This document shows, piece by piece, positions 61,861-64,000 of a stretch of 64,000 nucleotides of DNA. The stretch is taken from the NCBI RefSeq assembly GCF_028453695.1, contig NC_135772.1, positions 18,223,611 to 18,287,610 of the forward strand, read 5' to 3'. The position numbers and the translations under genes were made by a program. This DNA comes from Augochlora pura. Its lineage: Eukaryota; Arthropoda; Insecta; Hymenoptera; Halictidae. How positions within the stretch are numbered: position 1 is the first letter of the stretch; each line of letters starts with the position of its first letter. The notes beneath the pieces were generated by a model. That model was given only the letters and a program-made list of their open reading frames with translations. It was not told where the DNA came from and searched no databases.

Positions 61861-63237
61861 TTTCGATATAATATTGAGTCGAATTTTAATGGACATGTCA
61901 TTCTTTTTTCCTTCGTAGTGTTGTGTTATTGGTGCATTAATATTTTCGTTAATATTCTAGTATCTTGCTGTGAAAATTATTGAAGAGAATGTTATAGGCG
62001 AATAAATATATATTTATTAATAAATACTGTTAATAAGTAATACTGTTTTCCCTTTTAGTAGATCTTGAACGATGGAGAAGTTTTAAATATTATCGTTGAC
62101 AACTGTTGAATTATTTCTCACTTGATTAAAAATTTATATGTTTATAATAAAATCAAATAGCAGAAGAATTGAACAGAATTTAAAATAGCAATTTATCAAC
62201 TCAGATATTCGAACCTAAAATATAATAAAAAATAGCAGCAACTGACATGCATGACTAAGTGTTTAATTACCAAAAAAAGAAACTACCTTATCCTTCCCTT
62301 TAAACAATTAACAATGAACAATTTTATTTTCATCAAATTCATCAATGGATTTCGAAGAATCTTGAAATTTCGTAGCGTGAAACATCGAGCATCGTCGCGA
62401 GAAAAAATCGTGGGAAAAGGTTAAAGTGGCCGCGACGACCGCGCGACGGAAGAAATCCGCAAAAGGGGTGAGAACGCGTCGGTGCGTCGACTTCCGGGTG
62501 AGGGGGAGAGGGTGTATCCCGTCCATCGCGTTGCACCCTTTGTCGATAGACGGCGGCAACAGACGCGTTTCGACGGCGGCGATTCAATTGTCCGTTCGCG
62601 GGAAGTATTCGCCATAGATGGGGTGGGGGGTGAGAGAGAGAGAGAGAGCGTCGAGGGCGGAAATCGACGGTGGCTGACGGTGCTCTTGACAGTGACGCAT
62701 TACTTTGAAATCGTCTTGGCCACCCCAAGCGCTCTTAATACATCCCAGCCCGGCATCGGAAAGCGTTACCAAAGACATCACAGAGCGATCCGAGGCGAGC
62801 AATATGCCATCAAATCCCCGTAACCATCAATATCTTTTCGTTCACGGACCGCAAGAGGAGAAATCGCCGCGCAGTCGGATCCCGCCTGCCACCCTTTTGC
62901 CTTCACGGCCCGCGCCCGCCTGAAATGTTTTACATTGCAAAATCAATGTCGGCATCGGGGACCCACCCTCTCTCTCTTCGTGATACCGACTCCTCCGTCG
63001 CGCTGAGTTCGCCTGCCTGTCCCGATCTCTTTCCGGTAAATCGCACAATTATTGAAAACGCGTTTCTGATACCCTTCCTACAAGGGAGTCCCGAGCGAGA
63101 CGACTTCGCATTAATTGCTTCCTCTTCTTCGGCTAGATGGGATTGGATAGACGAGATTGCGCTGGATTTTAGATAGTTACAATGATTTCGTTCGAGAAAT
63201 ATTTCACACGTTTTCAAGCTAAGTTGATTGGCATTTA
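61861..63237. other. No supported gene
   Basis: AT-rich to 62340, then a GC-balanced island with a GA run near 62633-62648 and overlapping frames on both strands. No domain recognised. Confidence 0.4.
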
Positions 63238-63453
63238 TTAATCCTTAGCACTTTGCGTCGCCATTAAAATTACTGTAATTCCAAAATTATTTTTAATAGA
63301 CATCTCCAAAGCTTAGATTTAAAAATTGTTAAAAGTCGCAAGACTAAATTTTATGTGCATGAAATAAATATTGTTATGTAAAATGGACACAGTAGAAGCC
63401 AGAAAAATTATTTTAGATTTGCAGTTGAAATGGCTTCGAGTGCAAAGGATTAA
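63238..63453. mobile_element. Full-length 216-bp TTAA-ended MITE
   Basis: The left end is TTAATCCTTAGCACTTTGCG and the right end is GGCTTCGAGTGCAAAGGATTAA, with TTAA at both outer edges. The two ends align over about 60 bp as imperfect inverted repeats (CTGTAATTCCAAAATTATTTTT against CTGCAAATCTAAAATAATTTTT). It is the same family as 21432-21638 and is noncoding. Confidence 0.75.
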
Positions 63454-64000
63454 TATTTTAATTAATAGTGCCAGACAATTTTTGTTTCCTTTGTTATCAT
63501 TGTGCACCTAATATTTGCTGTATTGTTATAATAATTGAATATAATTCTACCTTATGCCTTTTGAGATATAATTTTTAAAAAACCTATGTCGCAAATGAAA
63601 TGTCCTTAGCAGACAATTTTCTGGTAAACCTAATATACGTAAATTATATAAAATATATAACAAATTATTATGAATAAAACTAGAAAATTCAAGAAGGAGA
63701 ATTGAAACATTGAATCGCAAAATATTCATATTACCGCATCCGTGACATGTATACAACGTGACGGACCCGACAGCGAGCCGCAACAGCAAATATTAGTCGC
63801 AAGTTAAAGAGGCTGGCGAAGGAAGTAGTACAAGAGTGTCGAGCGGCGTAATATGTTTGGAGAGGTTCGCGAAGCGACGGGCCGTAGAGCCGAATATACA
63901 ACGGGTCTCTCTCTCTCTGTCTCCCTCTCGATCTGGAATTCAGCGTGACCATTCCGAGGGAAAAATGAAACCGGTCCCGCCGCTCGAATTCTTCGCGACC
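63454..64000. other. Noncoding end of window
   Basis: AT-rich to 63730, then GC-balanced with a CT run at 63906-63920. No gene seen. Confidence 0.45.

Noticed and set aside
61507..61983. 158-codon plus-strand frame with Ile/Phe/Tyr-rich product
   Set aside because: Its second half is a 33-bp minisatellite whose period keeps the frame open.

Overview
The window looks like a gene-poor stretch of an insect nuclear scaffold, most likely a hymenopteran (bee, ant or wasp). The evidence is an intron-containing kinesin-6 gene with short introns (100 and 144 bp), GC-rich and CpG-rich islands of about 0.5-1.5 kb alternating with AT-rich tracts, very abundant (GA)n/(CT)n microsatellites, and three 100-N scaffold gaps (3797-3896, 54094-54193, 59903-60002). 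There are no bacterial-type gene arrays. The species assignment is inference from composition and architecture; no species-specific gene could be recognised.

Only one gene is well supported: a kinesin-6 (KIF20/Subito-like) motor on the minus strand, 44187 down to 40380. It has three exons in clean phase-0 GT-AG joins, a P-loop, an intact switch I, a switch II that lacks the usual glutamate, a long coiled-coil stalk, and a poly(A) signal 39 nt past the stop. Its last exon seems to change reading frame near 40665. A strong-context uORF lies upstream. A short open segment at 38814-39004 (+) with an acceptor-like 5' edge is a weak candidate exon. Possible noncoding first exons end at good donors at 9206 and 13537 (+).

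The rest is intergenic or deep intronic DNA. Its most informative content is repeats. (1) A dispersed family of about 0.2-kb elements has TTAA ends and CCCTTTGCACTCGAAG-type inverted termini. Two full-length copies (21432-21638, 63238-63453), two partial copies (8330-8499, 16966-17046) and many solo ends are present, including one in each kinesin intron. This looks like a piggyBac-type MITE family. (2) Many decayed minisatellites with periods of 11-119 bp lie mainly in the AT-rich tracts. (3) One minisatellite of about 30 bp appears to be split by a 1.76-kb block of different composition (57795-59558) flanked by a 7-bp direct repeat, as expected of an insertion. (4) An AAGACGTCTT-rich repeat occurs at two places 21 kb apart.

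Most long open frames outside the kinesin are kept open by simple repeats or by GC-rich composition, and are not reported as genes.
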